DNA from: JBHYGK01 sp051859045
GTDB taxonomy: Bacteria > Pseudomonadota > Gammaproteobacteria > Xanthomonadales > Xanthomonadaceae
Length of the DNA stretch: 64,000 nucleotides
NCBI GenBank assembly: GCA_051859045.1
Contig: JBHYGK010000012.1
Span: 62,001-126,000 of the forward strand
Reading direction: 5' to 3'
Part shown: piece by piece, positions 42,752 through 51,578 of the stretch
How the letters are laid out: each line of letters starts with the position of its first letter
How positions within the stretch are numbered: the stretch's first letter is position 1
The notes under the pieces: generated by a model
Told to the model about the DNA's origin: nothing
What the model saw: only the letters and a program-made list of their open reading frames with translations
Database searches by the model: none
Translations under genes and position numbers: made by a program

Positions 42752-44953
42752 ATGTGCCACGTCCTCCGCCGCCATCCCCTCGCCGCCGCCCTGGCCTTCG
42801 CGTTCGCCGCGTCGCCGGCGCTGGCCTTCGCCGACGCGGAGGCCGAGGCCGAGCGCGGCGCCGAGGCGGTCGCGGCGGCCGACGACGCGGGCGCCGGCGG
42901 CGAGCGCGCCGCGCGCACCCTGGCCACGATCACCGTGGTGGGCAGCGCGTCCGAGGGCGAGCCGGCCGAGGGCAGCGCGACCATCCTCGACCAGAGCGTG
43001 CTGGTGTCGAGCCGGGCGCTGACCGTGCCCGAGGCGCTGCGCAAGGTGCCGGGCGTGGTGGTGCGCGACGAGGAGGGCTTCGGCCTGCGCCCGAACATCG
43101 GCATCCGCGGCTCCAATCCCACCCGCTCCACCAAGGTGCTGATCCTCGAGGACGGCCTACCGGCGATGTACGCGCCCTACGGCGACAACGCCAGCTACTA
43201 CCACGCGCCGATCCAGCGCTACGCCAGCATCGAGGTGCTCAAGGGCGCCGGCCTGCTGCGTTTCGGCCCGCAGACCATCACCGGCGCGATCAACTACCTC
43301 ACCCCGGATCCGCCCGAGGACCCGGAGGGCCACGTCGAGCTGTCGCTGGGCACGCGCGGCTACCGCGCGCTGCAGGCCAGCCTCGGCGGCCACGGCCTGC
43401 TGGTGGACGCCAGCCACCGCGAGGGCGACGGCGCGCGCGACAACACCGCGCTCGCGCAGACCGACGTGTTCGCGAAGTACAGCGTGCAGCTGGCCGAGGC
43501 GCACGCGCTGACGGTCCGCGCCAACGCGCTGCGCGAGGACTCGCGGGTGGGCTACACGGGCATCACCGATGCCGAGGCCGCCGCCTTCGGCCGCGAGTAC
43601 AACCCGTTCGGCAACGACCGCTTCGACATCACCCACACCGCGCTGTCGCTGAGCCACGCCTGGACCCCGTCCGAGGGCGTCGAGCTGCTGAGCTCGCTGT
43701 ACGGCAGCACCTTCGACCGCGACTGGTGGCGGCAGTCGAGCAACACCGGCGACACCCAGTGCGGCACGGCCTTCCGCGACGCGCGCTTCGCCGGCCTGGC
43801 CGTCGATCCCGACGCCTGCGCCTCCGCCCAGGGCCGCCTGCGCGCCTACGAGACCTGGGGCCTCGACAGCCGCCTGTCCTTCGCGCGCAGCGTGCTCGGC
43901 ACCGCGGGCAGCAGCGAGGTCGGCCTGCGCTGGCACGAGGAGGAGCAGGACCGCCTGCAGGTCAACGCCGCCAGCGCCACCGGCCGCACCGGCACCCTGG
44001 TGGAGTCGAACCTGCGCACGGTCGAGGCCCTGTCGGCCTTCGCCACCACCACCTTCGACCTCGGCCGCGTGCAGCTCACCCCGAGCCTGCGCCGCGAGGA
44101 CATCGACTTCGCGCGCACGAACCGGCTGCCCGGCGGCGCGACCGGCCGCGACGCGGTGGCCGCCACCACCTGGGGTCTCGGCCTGGACTGGCAGCTCGCC
44201 GACGCGCTGGAGCTGTTCGCCTCGGCGCACGAGGGCTTCGCCCCGCCGCGCGTGGAGGACCTGATCGCCGGCAACGGCACCTCGGTGGCGGTCGACGCCG
44301 AGGAGAGCCTCAACCTCGAGCTCGGCCTGCGCGGCCGCCAGGGCCGCTGGGACTACGCCGCCACCGCGTTCCAGGCCCGCTTCGACAACCAGATCGCGGT
44401 GGGCTCGATCGCCGGCGGCGCCACGCCGCTGGCCCAGGGCGAGACCGAGTACGCCGGCGTGGAGCTGGCGCTGGGCCTCAACCGCGACGCCCTGCGCACC
44501 CGCGCGGGCGAGTTCTACGCCAACCTCGCCAGCACCTGGCTGCCGACGGCCGAGCAGGTCTCGGTGCTGCGCCGGGTCGACACCGGCGCCGCCGCCAACG
44601 GCTCGGTCGCCGGCAACCGCCTGCCCTATGCGCCCGAGGTCACCACCACCGCGCGCGTGGGCTGGGTGCAGGGCGCCTGGGACGTCGGCGTCGAGGGCCA
44701 GTACGTGGGCCGGCAGTGGGCCGACTTCGCCAACACCGCGCTGCCGGTGGCCGGCGGCGACGGCCAGGTGGGGCGCCTGGGCGACTACACGCTGTGGAGC
44801 CTCACGCTGAACTGGGAGCCGGGCCTGACCGGCTGGACCGCCTACGCGACGCTGAAGAACCTCACCGACCGCGAGGCGATCGTCGATCGCACCCGCGGGA
44901 TCCTGTTCGCGAATCCGCGGCAGCTGATCGTGGGGGCGCGGTACGCCTGGTGA
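42752..44953 (+). CDS. TonB-dependent receptor, FecA-like
   Basis: A 733-residue outer-membrane receptor. A signal peptide (MCHVLRRHPLAAALAFAFA) is followed by a possible TonB box (TLATITVVG), a plug domain (ALTVPEALRKVPGVVVRDE, NIGIRGSNPTRSTKVLILED, LLRFGPQTITGAINYLTP) and a beta-barrel ending LIVGARYAW. The plug resembles that of ferric-dicitrate receptors. No fecIR sigma/anti-sigma genes are adjacent and no N-terminal signalling domain is present, so it is a transducer-less type. It may be Fur-regulated. The gene is flanked by repeat copies A and B. Confidence 0.9.
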   Translation: MCHVLRRHPLAAALAFAFAASPALAFADAEAEAERGAEAVAAADDAGAGGERAARTLATITVVGSASEGEPAEGSATILDQSVLVSSRALTVPEALRKVPGVVVRDEEGFGLRPNIGIRGSNPTRSTKVLILEDGLPAMYAPYGDNASYYHAPIQRYASIEVLKGAGLLRFGPQTITGAINYLTPDPPEDPEGHVELSLGTRGYRALQASLGGHGLLVDASHREGDGARDNTALAQTDVFAKYSVQLAEAHALTVRANALREDSRVGYTGITDAEAAAFGREYNPFGNDRFDITHTALSLSHAWTPSEGVELLSSLYGSTFDRDWWRQSSNTGDTQCGTAFRDARFAGLAVDPDACASAQGRLRAYETWGLDSRLSFARSVLGTAGSSEVGLRWHEEEQDRLQVNAASATGRTGTLVESNLRTVEALSAFATTTFDLGRVQLTPSLRREDIDFARTNRLPGGATGRDAVAATTWGLGLDWQLADALELFASAHEGFAPPRVEDLIAGNGTSVAVDAEESLNLELGLRGRQGRWDYAATAFQARFDNQIAVGSIAGGATPLAQGETEYAGVELALGLNRDALRTRAGEFYANLASTWLPTAEQVSVLRRVDTGAAANGSVAGNRLPYAPEVTTTARVGWVQGAWDVGVEGQYVGRQWADFANTALPVAGGDGQVGRLGDYTLWSLTLNWEPGLTGWTAYATLKNLTDREAIVDRTRGILFANPRQLIVGARYAW

Positions 44954-44974
44954 TGGCGTGTCGCTAGGCGGTGC

Positions 44975-45169
44975 GGTGGCGGCGCCGGCGGGCGCCGGGC
45001 CCGCTGCGGGCGCCCGGCCGCTGCGCGGCCGGGTGCCCTGCGGTGCTCGGTCGACCGAGGCCGCCACTTAACTCGGCCATCCATGGCCTCGAACAAAGTG
45101 GCTTTCCCCTCGGTCGCCCTGCGCTCCTCGGCGCCCTCCGAGGGCCCAGCGCCCGCCGGCGCCGCCACC
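44975..45169 (+). repeat. Structured repeat element, copy B
   Basis: It begins 21 nt after the stop of the FecA-like gene, again on that gene's strand. The outer arms 44975-45002 and 45142-45169 pair at 27 of 28 positions but are unrelated in sequence to the arms of copy A. The core (45013-45140) is about 91% identical to copy A. The hairpin 45013-45033 differs from A at two pairs, both compensated, and the long-range stem 45063-45069 with 45096-45102 differs at one pair, also compensated. Confidence 0.85.
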
Positions 45170-45248
45170 GGTCCGCCTCCACCCACCCTCGCGCGCGGGA
45201 GGGGTGGGCAAACGCCAAAGCCCAAGGCCGAGCCCGGCGCCGACGCTC

Positions 45249-45300
45249 CTGCTCCTGCCTCCGCTCCTGCTCCTGCCCCGGCTCCTGCTTCTGCTTGTTC
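45249..45300 (+). repeat. Degenerate GCTCCT hexamer repeats
   Basis: About eight imperfect tandem copies of a GCTCCT-like hexamer between repeat copies B and C. Read in frame they would give an alanine/proline string, but no coding context exists. The rest of 45170-45338 is G- or C-rich low-complexity sequence with runs of GGTGGG, and no gene was seen in it. Confidence 0.6.
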
Positions 45301-45338
45301 CCCCCACCCGGCCGGCGAGGTGGGGAGGGTGGGGGCGT

Positions 45339-45519
45339 GGTGGGGGCCTGGGTGGGGGCTTGGAGGGCGCCGAGGAGCGCAGGGCAGTCGAGGGGAAAGC
45401 CACATTGTCTGAGGCCATGGATGGCCGAGTTATGTGGCGGCCTCGGCTGACCGAGCACCGCAGGGCACCGGCCCGCGCAGCGGGCCGGCGCCCGGAGCGC
45501 CCCCGCCCGGGCCCCCACC
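45339..45519 (-). repeat. Structured repeat element, copy C (inverted)
   Basis: The same 128-nt core on the minus strand (45361-45488), 96% identical to copy A and facing copy B. Its outer arms (45339-45360 with 45496-45519) pair at 20 of 22 positions plus a two-base bulge; the two exceptions are G-T, so they would be wobble pairs in a plus-strand RNA. The arm sequence again differs from A and B. It lies 116 bp upstream of gspE. The remaining 45520-45635 holds a GC-rich stretch, a TAGCAT -10-like hexamer near 45600 and the gspE ribosome site. Confidence 0.85.
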
Positions 45520-45635
45520 GCGCCCCCGCCCGCGCGACGCGACGCGACGCCGACCCCCCACCCCGGCACACCCGACACAGCCCCGCCACGACAGGCTGGT
45601 AGCATCGGCCCTCCCGACACGGAGGGCGCGACGAC

Positions 45636-47372
45636 GTGGCAGCAGCGATGCAGGAGCAGCACGACCCCGGCCAGGCCGGCGAGGGCGCCGACGAGCGCCT
45701 GCTCGCCGCGCTCGCCGCGCGCGGCCGCCTGAAGGACGCCGACCTCGTCCGCGCCCGCCGCCTGCACGAGGAGGCCGGCGGCAGCCTGGTGTCGCTGGTC
45801 GCCAAGCTGGGCCTGGTCAGCGAGCGCGAGCTCGCCGAGGCCGCCAGCGACGTCTTCGGCCTGCCGCTGCTGCTGGCCAAGGACTGCCCCGACGCGCCGC
45901 CGGCCAACGTCGCGCTGCCGCTGCGCTTCCTCAAGCAGCACGCGGTCTGCCCGGTGGGCGAGGACGACGCCGGCATCGACCTGCTGCTGGCCGACCCGCA
46001 GGACGCCTACCCGGCCGAGGCGGTGGCCCTGGCCACCGGCCGCGCGGTGCGCCCGCGGGTGGGCCTGCGCGCCGAGATCGCCGACCTGATCGAGCGCTAC
46101 TACGGCGCCGGCCGCTCGGCGCTGGGCGCGATCATCGAGGACGTCGGCGACGAGATGGCCAGCGGCGGCGACGAGGACGACGTCGAGCACCTGCGCGACC
46201 TGGCCTCCGAGGCGCCGGTGATCCGGCTGGTGAACCTGCTGATCCAGCGCGCGGTCGAGGCGCGGGCCTCGGACATCCACATCGAGCCGTTCGAGAACCG
46301 GCTGAAGGTGCGCTACCGCGTCGACGGCGTGCTGGAGGAGGCCGAGAGCCCGCCGGCCAACCTCACCGCCGCGGTGATCAGCCGCATCAAGATCATGGCC
46401 AAGCTCAACATCGCCGAGCGCCGCCTGCCGCAGGACGGCCGCATCATGCTGCGCGTGCAGGGCCGCGAGCTCGACCTGCGCGTGAGCACGGTGCCCACCG
46501 CGCACGGCGAGAGCGTGGTGATGCGCCTGCTCGACCGCGAGACGGTGGTGTTCGACTTCCACCGGCTGGGCTTCACCGACGCCTTCCTGCCGCAGTTCCT
46601 GAAGGTGCTCGAGCAGCCGCACGGCATCCTGCTGGTCACCGGCCCCACCGGCTCGGGCAAGACCACCACGCTCTACACCGCGATGAGCCGGCTCAACCAG
46701 CCCGACGTGAAGATCATCACCGTCGAGGACCCGGTCGAGTACCAGGTCGAAGGCATCAACCAGATCCAGGCCAAGCCGCAGATCGGCCTGGACTTCGCCC
46801 ACGCGCTGCGCAGCATCGTCCGCCAGGACCCCGACATCATCATGATCGGCGAGATGCGCGACCTCGAGACCTGCCGCATCGCGATCCAGTCCGCGCTCAC
46901 CGGCCACCTGGTGCTGAGCACGCTGCACACCAACAACGCCGCCGGCGGCATCACCCGCCTGCTCGACATGGGCGTGGAGGGCTACCTGCTCACCTCCACC
47001 ATCAACGGCATCCTGGCCCAGCGCCTGGTGCGCCGGCTCGAGCCGACCCACGCCGAGCGCTACGAGGCCTCGCCCGAGGAGATCGAGCAGTTCGGCCTCC
47101 GGCGCCTGCAGCCCGAGGGCGTGATCCACCTGTGGCGGCCGAAGCCCTCGGCGCTGACGCCCACCGGCTACCTCGGCCGCACCACCATCATGGAGTTCCT
47201 GGTGGTCAACGACCGCCTGCGCCGGATGGTGCTGCAGCACGCGGGCATGAACGAGCTCGAGCGCGCCGCGCGCGAGGACGGCATGCGCACGATGTACGAG
47301 GACGGCCTGCTCAAGGCCATGCAGGGCGTCACCACGCTCGAGGAAGTCCTGCGCGTGTGCGAGGACGCGTAA
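45636..47372 (+). CDS. gspE: Type II secretion ATPase GspE (XpsE)
   Basis: A 578-residue secretion ATPase. The N-terminal domain (1-150) contacts GspL. The catalytic part has Walker A GPTGSGKTTT at 336-345, the Asp box ITVEDPVEYQ, Walker B PDIIMIGEMRD and the His box STLHTNNA. The four-cysteine zinc module usual in GspE (about 465-515) has no cysteines here (LWRPKPSALTPTGYLGRT). The GTG at 45636 follows GGAGGG by nine bases, so it was preferred to the ATG at 45648. It is the first of eleven genes ordered E to D as in Xanthomonas. Confidence 0.96.
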   Translation: MAAAMQEQHDPGQAGEGADERLLAALAARGRLKDADLVRARRLHEEAGGSLVSLVAKLGLVSERELAEAASDVFGLPLLLAKDCPDAPPANVALPLRFLKQHAVCPVGEDDAGIDLLLADPQDAYPAEAVALATGRAVRPRVGLRAEIADLIERYYGAGRSALGAIIEDVGDEMASGGDEDDVEHLRDLASEAPVIRLVNLLIQRAVEARASDIHIEPFENRLKVRYRVDGVLEEAESPPANLTAAVISRIKIMAKLNIAERRLPQDGRIMLRVQGRELDLRVSTVPTAHGESVVMRLLDRETVVFDFHRLGFTDAFLPQFLKVLEQPHGILLVTGPTGSGKTTTLYTAMSRLNQPDVKIITVEDPVEYQVEGINQIQAKPQIGLDFAHALRSIVRQDPDIIMIGEMRDLETCRIAIQSALTGHLVLSTLHTNNAAGGITRLLDMGVEGYLLTSTINGILAQRLVRRLEPTHAERYEASPEEIEQFGLRRLQPEGVIHLWRPKPSALTPTGYLGRTTIMEFLVVNDRLRRMVLQHAGMNELERAAREDGMRTMYEDGLLKAMQGVTTLEEVLRVCEDA

Positions 47373-47378
47373 GCGCGC

Positions 47379-48611
47379 ATGGCCGTGTTCCGCTACAAGG
47401 CGCTCGCCGCCGACGGCCAGGCCCTGCAGGGCAGGATGGAGGCCGCCAGCGCCGAGGAGGTGGCGCTGAAGCTGCAGGAGGCCGGCCACCTGCCGATCGA
47501 GGCGGTGCGCGCGGACGCCGGCGGCGCCGGCGGCGGCTTCGCCGCGCTCGCGGCCGCGCTCAAGCCCGGCGCGCTCGACGGCGAGGCGGTGCTGCGCTTC
47601 ACCCAGCAGCTCGCCACCCTCACCGGCGCCGGCCAGCCGCTCGACCGCGCGCTGCAGATCCTGCTCGAGCAGCCCGAGGACGAGGCCGCCCGGCGCGTGC
47701 TGCAGGCGGTCCGCGAGCAGGTGCGCGGCGGCAGCACGCTGTCGGCCGCGCTCGAGGCCCAGCACGGCCTGTTCCCGCGCCTGTACGTGGCGATGGTGCG
47801 CGCCGGCGAGGCCGGCGGCAGCCTGCACGAGACCCTCGAGCGCCTCGCCGAGTACCTCGAGCGCAGCCGCGAGCTGCGCGCCAGCGTCATCAACGCGCTG
47901 GTCTATCCCGCCATCCTGGTGGCGATGGTCGCGGTGGCGGTGGTGGTGCTGTTCGCCTGGGTGGTGCCGCAGTTCCGCGATGTGTTCGCCGGGCTCGGCG
48001 ATCCCGAGGCGCTGCCCTGGCTGACCCGCGCGATGTTCGGCGCCAGCGACGCGATGCTGGCCTGGGGCTGGCTGCTGCCGCTGGGCGCGGTGGCGCTGGC
48101 GGCCTGGGCGCTGGGCCGGCTGCGCGATCCCGCCGCGCGCCTCGCGCTCGACGCGCGCCTGCTCGGCGTGCGCATCCTGGGCCCGCTGCTGGCCAGGCTC
48201 GAGACCGCCCGCCTCGCCCGCACCCTCGGTACCCTGCTGCGCCACGGCGTGCCGCTGCTGCAGGCGCTGGGCATCGCGCGCAACGTGCTGGGGAACCGCG
48301 CGCTGGCCGCCGCGGTCGAGCAGGCCCAGGACGAGGTCAAGACCGGCGGCGGGCTGGCCCGCGCGCTGGCCCGCCCCAAGCTGTTCCCGCGCCTCGCGCT
48401 GCAGATGGTGCAGGTGGGCGAGGAGACCGGCGAACTCGACGGGATGCTGCTGAAGGTGGCCGACACCTTCGACCGCGAGACCCGCCAGGCCATGGACCGC
48501 CTGCTCTCCGCCCTGGTCCCGCTGGTGACCATCGCCATGGCCCTGGTCGTGGGCGTGGTGGTGCTGGCGATCCTGGTGCCGCTGTACGACATGACCAACT
48601 CGATAGGATGA
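47379..48611 (+). CDS. gspF: Type II secretion inner-membrane protein GspF
   Basis: A 410-residue platform protein with two cytoplasmic four-helix domains (FTQQLATLTGAGQPLDRAL and a second copy near 270-380) and three membrane spans, including ALVYPAILVAMVAVAVVVLF and the C-terminal LVTIAMALVVGVVVLAILV. VPLYDM ends the protein as in the family. It links the ATPase to the pseudopilus. Its start is 6 bp after gspE, and its stop overlaps an ATG at 48608. Confidence 0.96.
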   Translation: MAVFRYKALAADGQALQGRMEAASAEEVALKLQEAGHLPIEAVRADAGGAGGGFAALAAALKPGALDGEAVLRFTQQLATLTGAGQPLDRALQILLEQPEDEAARRVLQAVREQVRGGSTLSAALEAQHGLFPRLYVAMVRAGEAGGSLHETLERLAEYLERSRELRASVINALVYPAILVAMVAVAVVVLFAWVVPQFRDVFAGLGDPEALPWLTRAMFGASDAMLAWGWLLPLGAVALAAWALGRLRDPAARLALDARLLGVRILGPLLARLETARLARTLGTLLRHGVPLLQALGIARNVLGNRALAAAVEQAQDEVKTGGGLARALARPKLFPRLALQMVQVGEETGELDGMLLKVADTFDRETRQAMDRLLSALVPLVTIAMALVVGVVVLAILVPLYDMTNSIG

Positions 48612-48616
48612 CCCGC

Positions 48617-49039
48617 ATGCGCCCCACTCCGCTCCGCCCGTCGCGCCCCGCCGGCTTCTCGCTGGTCGAGATCATGATCGTGATCGTGCTGATCGCGGTG
48701 ATCGGCGCGTTCGCGATCAACCGCATCGGCAACAGCCGCGACCGCGCGAACTTCCGCCTCGCCAAGAGCCAGATCGAGACCATCGCGGCCAAGATCGACC
48801 AGTACGAGATGGACGTGCGCGACCTGCCGCCCGACCTGCAGGCGCTGGTCACCGCGCCGGCCGGCGCCGAGGGCTGGCTGGGCCCCTACGCCCGCGCCGA
48901 GGAGCTGCGCGATCCGTTCGGCGGCACCCTCGAGCTGCGCGTGCCCGGCGACGACGGCCAGCGCTTCACGGTCATCAGCTACGGCGCCGACCGCCGCCCC
49001 GGCGGCGAGAGCGTCGACGCCGACCAGACCGCGCCCTGA
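48617..49039 (+). CDS. gspG: Major pseudopilin GspG
   Basis: A 140-residue type IV pilin-like protein. AGFSLVEIMIVIVLIAVIG gives the prepilin peptidase site after Gly and the conserved Glu5. LPPDLQALVTAP, DPFGG and ISYGADRRPGGE follow, including the Asp-rich calcium loop. The ATG at 48617 has an AGGA eight bases upstream; the one at 48608 overlaps the gspF stop and is the alternative. It forms the shaft of the pseudopilus. Confidence 0.94.
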   Translation: MRPTPLRPSRPAGFSLVEIMIVIVLIAVIGAFAINRIGNSRDRANFRLAKSQIETIAAKIDQYEMDVRDLPPDLQALVTAPAGAEGWLGPYARAEELRDPFGGTLELRVPGDDGQRFTVISYGADRRPGGESVDADQTAP

Positions 49040-49061
49040 GGCCGCGCCGGAGCCCCACCGC

Positions 49062-49526
49062 ATGCGCGCGCACCGCGCCAGCGCCGGCTTCACCCTCGTC
49101 GAGGTGATCGTCGTGGTGGCCCTGATCGCGGTCGCCAGCGCGCTGTTGCTGGCGGCGCTGCCGCCCACCGACGCCCAGGCCTCGCGCGACGCCGTGCGCA
49201 CGCTGGCCGGCGAGCTGCGCTACGCGCGCGCCGTGGCCATCCGCGGCGGCGAACCGGTGGACGTGGTGATCGACGTGCGCGCGCGGACCTGGACCGGCGC
49301 CGAACGCCGCGCCGGCGAGCTGCATCCGCGCCTGCCCTACGTGCTCACGGCCGCGCGCCTGGTGGACGCCGACGGCGCCGAGCGCGAGGACACCATCCGC
49401 TTCCAGCCCGACGGCAGCGCCAGCGGCGGCCGCGTGGTGCTGGGCGAGGACGACGCCGCGTGGCGCATCGACGTGGCCTGGCTCACCGGCCAGGTGCGGG
49501 TCGAGCGCGGCGAGGGCCGCCGGTGA
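49062..49526 (+). CDS. gspH: Minor pseudopilin GspH
   Basis: A 154-residue pseudopilin. The class III signal is SAGFTLVEVIVVVALIAVA with Glu5 present, followed by the GspH-type AVRTLAGELRYARAVAIRGG and a beta-rich C terminus (DTIRFQPDGSASGG). It is 22 bp after gspG and its stop overlaps the gspI start (GTGA). Confidence 0.9.
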   Translation: MRAHRASAGFTLVEVIVVVALIAVASALLLAALPPTDAQASRDAVRTLAGELRYARAVAIRGGEPVDVVIDVRARTWTGAERRAGELHPRLPYVLTAARLVDADGAEREDTIRFQPDGSASGGRVVLGEDDAAWRIDVAWLTGQVRVERGEGRR

Positions 49527-49969
49527 CGCGCCGGCCCGCCCCCGCCCGCGCCGCGCGCGGCTTCAGCCTGCTCGAGGTGCTGCTGGCCTTCGGCCTGCTC
49601 GCCGTGGGCCTGGCGCTGCTGCTGGGCGCGCTGGCCGGCGGCGTGGGCCAGGTGCGCTGGTCGCGCGACGCCAGCGAGGCCGCGCTGCACGCGCGCTCGC
49701 TGCTCGACCGCCTGGGCCGCGAGAACCGCCTGCGCCCCGGCGAGGACCAGGGCGAGACCGACGACGGCCGCTACGCCTGGACCCTGCGCGTGGAGCCCTG
49801 GGCCGATCCGGCGCTGGCCGAGGCCCCGCCGGGCGTGATCCTCGCCACCGAGCTGCTGCACGTCTCGCTGGAGCTGCGCTGGGGCGAGGGCCCGCGCGAG
49901 GCCGTGCGGGTGGAGACGCTGCGCGGGCTCGCGCCCGAGGTCCAGCCCGCGGCCGGGGAGGAGGGATGA
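49523..49969 (+). CDS. gspI: Minor pseudopilin GspI
   Basis: A 148-residue pseudopilin with ARGFSLLEVLLAFGLLAVG at the prepilin site and Glu5 present. The GTG start at 49523 overlaps the gspH stop; the ATG at 49460 lies inside gspH and is not favoured. GspI nucleates the pseudopilus tip with J and K. The C-terminal ATELLHVSLELRWGEG is beta-rich. Confidence 0.88.
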   Translation: MTRRPAPARAARGFSLLEVLLAFGLLAVGLALLLGALAGGVGQVRWSRDASEAALHARSLLDRLGRENRLRPGEDQGETDDGRYAWTLRVEPWADPALAEAPPGVILATELLHVSLELRWGEGPREAVRVETLRGLAPEVQPAAGEEG

Positions 49970-50673
49970 GCGCCCGCCGCCGCGCCTCCCGCGGCCGCGC
50001 CGCGCGCGGCTTCAGCCTCGTCGAGGTGCTGCTGGCCAGCGTGGTGCTGGCGCTGGGCCTGTCGATCGCCTACGCCGCGCTGCGCACCGCCAGCGGCAGC
50101 GCCGCCCGCGCCAGCGCCGCCGCGGCCGACGCCGAGGCCCTGCGCGCCGTGCAGGGCCTGCTGCGCCGCCAGCTCGGCGGCGCCCGCCCGCAGCCCTTCG
50201 GCCTCGATCCCTCCACCGCCGCGCCGCGGGTGTTCGCCGCCGACGCGCGCCGCCTGCTGTGGGTGTCGCCGCTGCCCGCCCACCTCTCGCCCGGCGGCGC
50301 GCACGCCCAGCGCCTGCAGCTGGTCCCCGACGGCCGCGGCATGCTGCGGCTGGAGTACGCCTTCGTGCCGGTGCAGGGCGGCGTGCAGCTGGCCGCGGCG
50401 GGCGCGCGCGAGCCCGAGGTGCTGCTCGAGGGCATCCGCGCCGGGCGCTTCGCGTGGCGCACGCTGGGGCCCGACGGCACCCTCGCGCCCGACTGGAGCG
50501 ACGCCGACTGGCCGACCGAGGCCGAGCTGCCGCGCCTTCTGCAGCTGGAGCTGGAGCTCGACGGCGGCCGCCACTGGCCGACCCTGGTGGTCGCGGTGCC
50601 CGCGTCCGGCCTGCCGGCCCTGGCGGTGTACACCGGCGCCGAGCGCGGCCCCGACGGCGAGGCGCTGCGATGA
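49966..50673 (+). CDS. gspJ: Minor pseudopilin GspJ
   Basis: A 235-residue pseudopilin with ARGFSLVEVLLASVVLALG (Glu5 present), a helical spine, and a long beta-rich C-terminal domain typical of GspJ. The first four bases overlap gspI (ATGA) and its stop overlaps gspK. It forms the tip complex with I and K. Confidence 0.9.
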   Translation: MSARRRASRGRAARGFSLVEVLLASVVLALGLSIAYAALRTASGSAARASAAAADAEALRAVQGLLRRQLGGARPQPFGLDPSTAAPRVFAADARRLLWVSPLPAHLSPGGAHAQRLQLVPDGRGMLRLEYAFVPVQGGVQLAAAGAREPEVLLEGIRAGRFAWRTLGPDGTLAPDWSDADWPTEAELPRLLQLELELDGGRHWPTLVVAVPASGLPALAVYTGAERGPDGEALR

Positions 50674-51578
50674 GCCGCGCGCGCCGCCGCGCCGCGCGCC
50701 ACCGACCCCACCGCCCGCGCGGCGCCGCCCTGGTGCTGGTGCTGTGGCTGCTGGTGCTGCTGGCGGCGATCATCGCCGCGCTCGCGCTGGCCTCGCGCAC
50801 CGAATGGCTGCAGGGCCGCCACGAGGTCGGGGCGCTGCGCGCCCGCGCGGCCGCCGAGGCCGGCATCGAGCTCGCGGTCACCCGCATGCTCGATTTCGAC
50901 GTCAACCGCCGCTGGCGCCCCGACGGCCGCCCCTACGCGCTGGAGCTCGACGGCATCGCGATCGAGGTCCGCGTGCAGGACGAGACCGGCAAGGTCGACC
51001 TCAACACCGCCGACGCGCTGCTGCTGGCCGGCCTGGTCGAGGCGCTCGGCGAGGACCGGCTGCGGGCCTCGTCGGTGGCCGCGGCGATCCTCGACTGGCG
51101 CGATCCCGATCCGCTCATCAGCCCCGGCGGCGGCGCCGAGGACGACGACTACGCCCGCGCCGGCCTGCCCTGGCCGAGCAAGGACCAGCCCTTCGAGTCG
51201 GTCGACGAACTGCAGCGCGTGCTCGGCGTCGACGCCGGGCTGTACGCGCGGATGCTGCCCCACGTGGGCGTGCACGGCGGCGTGGCCCAGCCCGACGTCG
51301 GCTACGCGCCGCGGGTGGTGCTCGAGGCGATGGGGCTGCCCCCGGCCACCATCGCCCAGGTCGAGGCACTGCGCGGGATCGGCGGCGGCCCGGCGGGGGC
51401 CGGGGAGGGCGCCGCCGCGCTCGCCGGCTTCGGGAGCGGCACGTATAGTGTCGAGAGCCGCGCGACGCTGGGCGACGGCACGCGGGTGGTGCTGCACGCC
51501 ACCCTGCGGGTCGGCCCGACGGGCGTGTTCGGACAGCTGTACACGCCACTCGAGTGGCGCGAAGGAGACCCCCGTTGA
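50670..51578 (+). CDS. gspK: Minor pseudopilin GspK
   Basis: A 302-residue pseudopilin. The signal segment PRGAALVLVLWLLVLLAAI lacks Glu5, as expected of GspK, which caps the tip. VDLNTADALLLAGLVEALG and ILDWRDPD mark the large inserted alpha-helical domain. Coupled to gspJ by ATGA and to gspL by TGATG. Confidence 0.92.
   Translation: MSRARRRAARHRPHRPRGAALVLVLWLLVLLAAIIAALALASRTEWLQGRHEVGALRARAAAEAGIELAVTRMLDFDVNRRWRPDGRPYALELDGIAIEVRVQDETGKVDLNTADALLLAGLVEALGEDRLRASSVAAAILDWRDPDPLISPGGGAEDDDYARAGLPWPSKDQPFESVDELQRVLGVDAGLYARMLPHVGVHGGVAQPDVGYAPRVVLEAMGLPPATIAQVEALRGIGGGPAGAGEGAAALAGFGSGTYSVESRATLGDGTRVVLHATLRVGPTGVFGQLYTPLEWREGDPR

Noticed and set aside
45249..45300. Hexamer repeats as a possible CRISPR array
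   Set aside because: The unit is six bases with no spacers. There are no cas genes in the window.
42477..45480. Short open frames inside the repeat cores (for example one starting MASDNVAF)
   Set aside because: The shared nucleotide structure explains their similarity. Changes between copies favour base pairing rather than protein conservation, and there is no ribosome site.
42416..45519. Interpretation of the repeats as MITEs or small insertion sequences
   Set aside because: Terminal repeats are not shared between copies, no consistent target duplication is visible, and no transposase is nearby.
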